Assembly (NCBI GenBank): GCA_002414205.1
Contig: DHYQ01000041.1
Span: 3,279 to 10,117 of the forward strand
Source of the DNA: Gallionellaceae bacterium UBA5126
Lineage (GTDB): Bacteria; Pseudomonadota; Gammaproteobacteria; Burkholderiales; Gallionellaceae
Reading direction: 5' to 3'
Length of the DNA stretch: 6,839 bases
The position numbers and the translations under genes were made by a program. Under the pieces are notes generated by a model. The model saw nothing but the letters and a program-made list of their open reading frames with translations. It made no database searches and was not told the origin of the DNA. Positions 6,277 through 6,839 of the stretch are shown here, piece after piece; within the stretch, counting starts at the first letter, position 1, and each line of letters begins with the position of its first letter.

Positions 6277-6839
6277 ATGCGCCCAAGTCAACGCACCCCC
6301 GACCAACTCCGCCCCATCCGCATTACCCGCCACTACACCAAACACGCCGAAGGCTCGGTGCTGATTGAATGCGGCGACACCAAAGTGATTTGCACCGCCA
6401 GCGTCGAAGCTCGCGTCCCACCGCATAAAAAGGGCACGGGCGAAGGCTGGGTAACCGCCGAATACGGCATGTTGCCGCGCTCCACCGGCAGCCGCATGGC
6501 GCGTGAAGCCGCCAAAGGTAAACAATCCGGTCGCACCCAGGAAATCCAGCGCCTGATTGGCCGCAGCCTGCGCGCCGTGGTCGATTTGGCCAAACTGGGC
6601 GAACACACCATTCAAATTGACTGCGACGTGATCCAAGCCGACGGCGGTACCCGCACTGCCAGCATCACCGGCGCGTATGTTGCCCTGCACGATGCGGTCA
6701 GCGCCATGCTGGCCAAGGGCATGATTACCGCATCCCCGCTGATTGATTCCGTCGCGGCGATTTCCGTCGGCGTGTATCAAGGCACGCCGGTGCTGGATTT
6801 AGATTATCTGGAAGACTCCGATTGCGACACCGACATGAA
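6277..6839 (+). CDS. rph: Ribonuclease PH (partial, C-terminus outside window)
   Basis: RNase PH is a hexameric phosphorolytic 3'-5' exoribonuclease that trims tRNA 3' ends and takes part in rRNA turnover, releasing nucleoside diphosphates. The first 187 codons plus two bases are present, about 79% of the usual 238 or so residues. Signature segments are '[11 protein letters not shown]'-like (here [11 protein letters not shown], 19-29), '[13 protein letters not shown]' (58-70), '[15 protein letters not shown]' with Arg86 (85-99), '[20 protein letters not shown]' with the phosphate-binding GTR (124-126), and the acidic cluster '[14 protein letters not shown]' (174-187), where catalytic aspartates lie. 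The ATG at 6277 has AAGGA (6268-6272 region) at about 5 bases, a good ribosome binding site, and gives the family's MRP start. It follows the phosphatase gene by 27 bp with no terminator, so an operon is likely. Confidence 0.97.
   Translation, partial: MRPSQRTPDQLRPIRITRHYTKHAEGSVLIECGDTKVICTASVEARVPPHKKGTGEGWVTAEYGMLPRSTGSRMAREAAKGKQSGRTQEIQRLIGRSLRAVVDLAKLGEHTIQIDCDVIQADGGTRTASITGAYVALHDAVSAMLAKGMITASPLIDSVAAISVGVYQGTPVLDLDYLEDSDCDTDM

Overview
The window reads as ordinary chromosomal DNA from a proteobacterium. It is moderately GC-rich, densely coding and made of housekeeping genes, with no phage, IS, CRISPR or tRNA genes. I compared the RecG and phosphatase sequences with family members from memory. 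The 'LPLRYEDET' and 'DELLAQQLSMRL' stretches of RecG and the 'NQDRVAY...ADGMGGHLHGE' start of the phosphatase look most like Betaproteobacteria, perhaps near Neisseriales or Nitrosomonadales. This is an inference, not a database result.

Layout, left to right: (1) recG on the minus strand, running off the left edge, with its N-terminus near 1658. (2) A spacer of about 200 bp with an imperfect inverted repeat of the dispersed palindrome type. (3) ridA on the minus strand, with a perfect TATAAT box upstream; ridA and recG probably form one transcription unit. (4) A divergent control region, 2237-2448, holding promoter-like boxes for both directions and a short perfect palindrome. (5) A plus-strand gene of about 700 codons for a membrane-anchored DUF4118-PAS-GGDEF-EAL cyclic-di-GMP protein. 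It is split by one in-frame TAG exactly where PAS domains usually have a tryptophan codon. (6) yicC on the minus strand, converging tail to tail with only 3 bp between the stop codons. (7) A short divergent promoter region. (8) A PP2C-type protein phosphatase on the plus strand. (9) rph (RNase PH) 27 bp downstream, running off the right edge.

Functionally, recG serves fork and recombination repair and ridA clears reactive enamine/imine metabolites. The GGDEF-EAL gene would sense a signal at the membrane and make or degrade c-di-GMP. YicC and RNase PH are both RNA-processing enzymes and flank a Ser/Thr phosphatase for which no kinase is visible here. I did not find a clearly new system. The observations most worth a second look are the single nonsense codon inside the c-di-GMP gene and the unusual translation start of recG.
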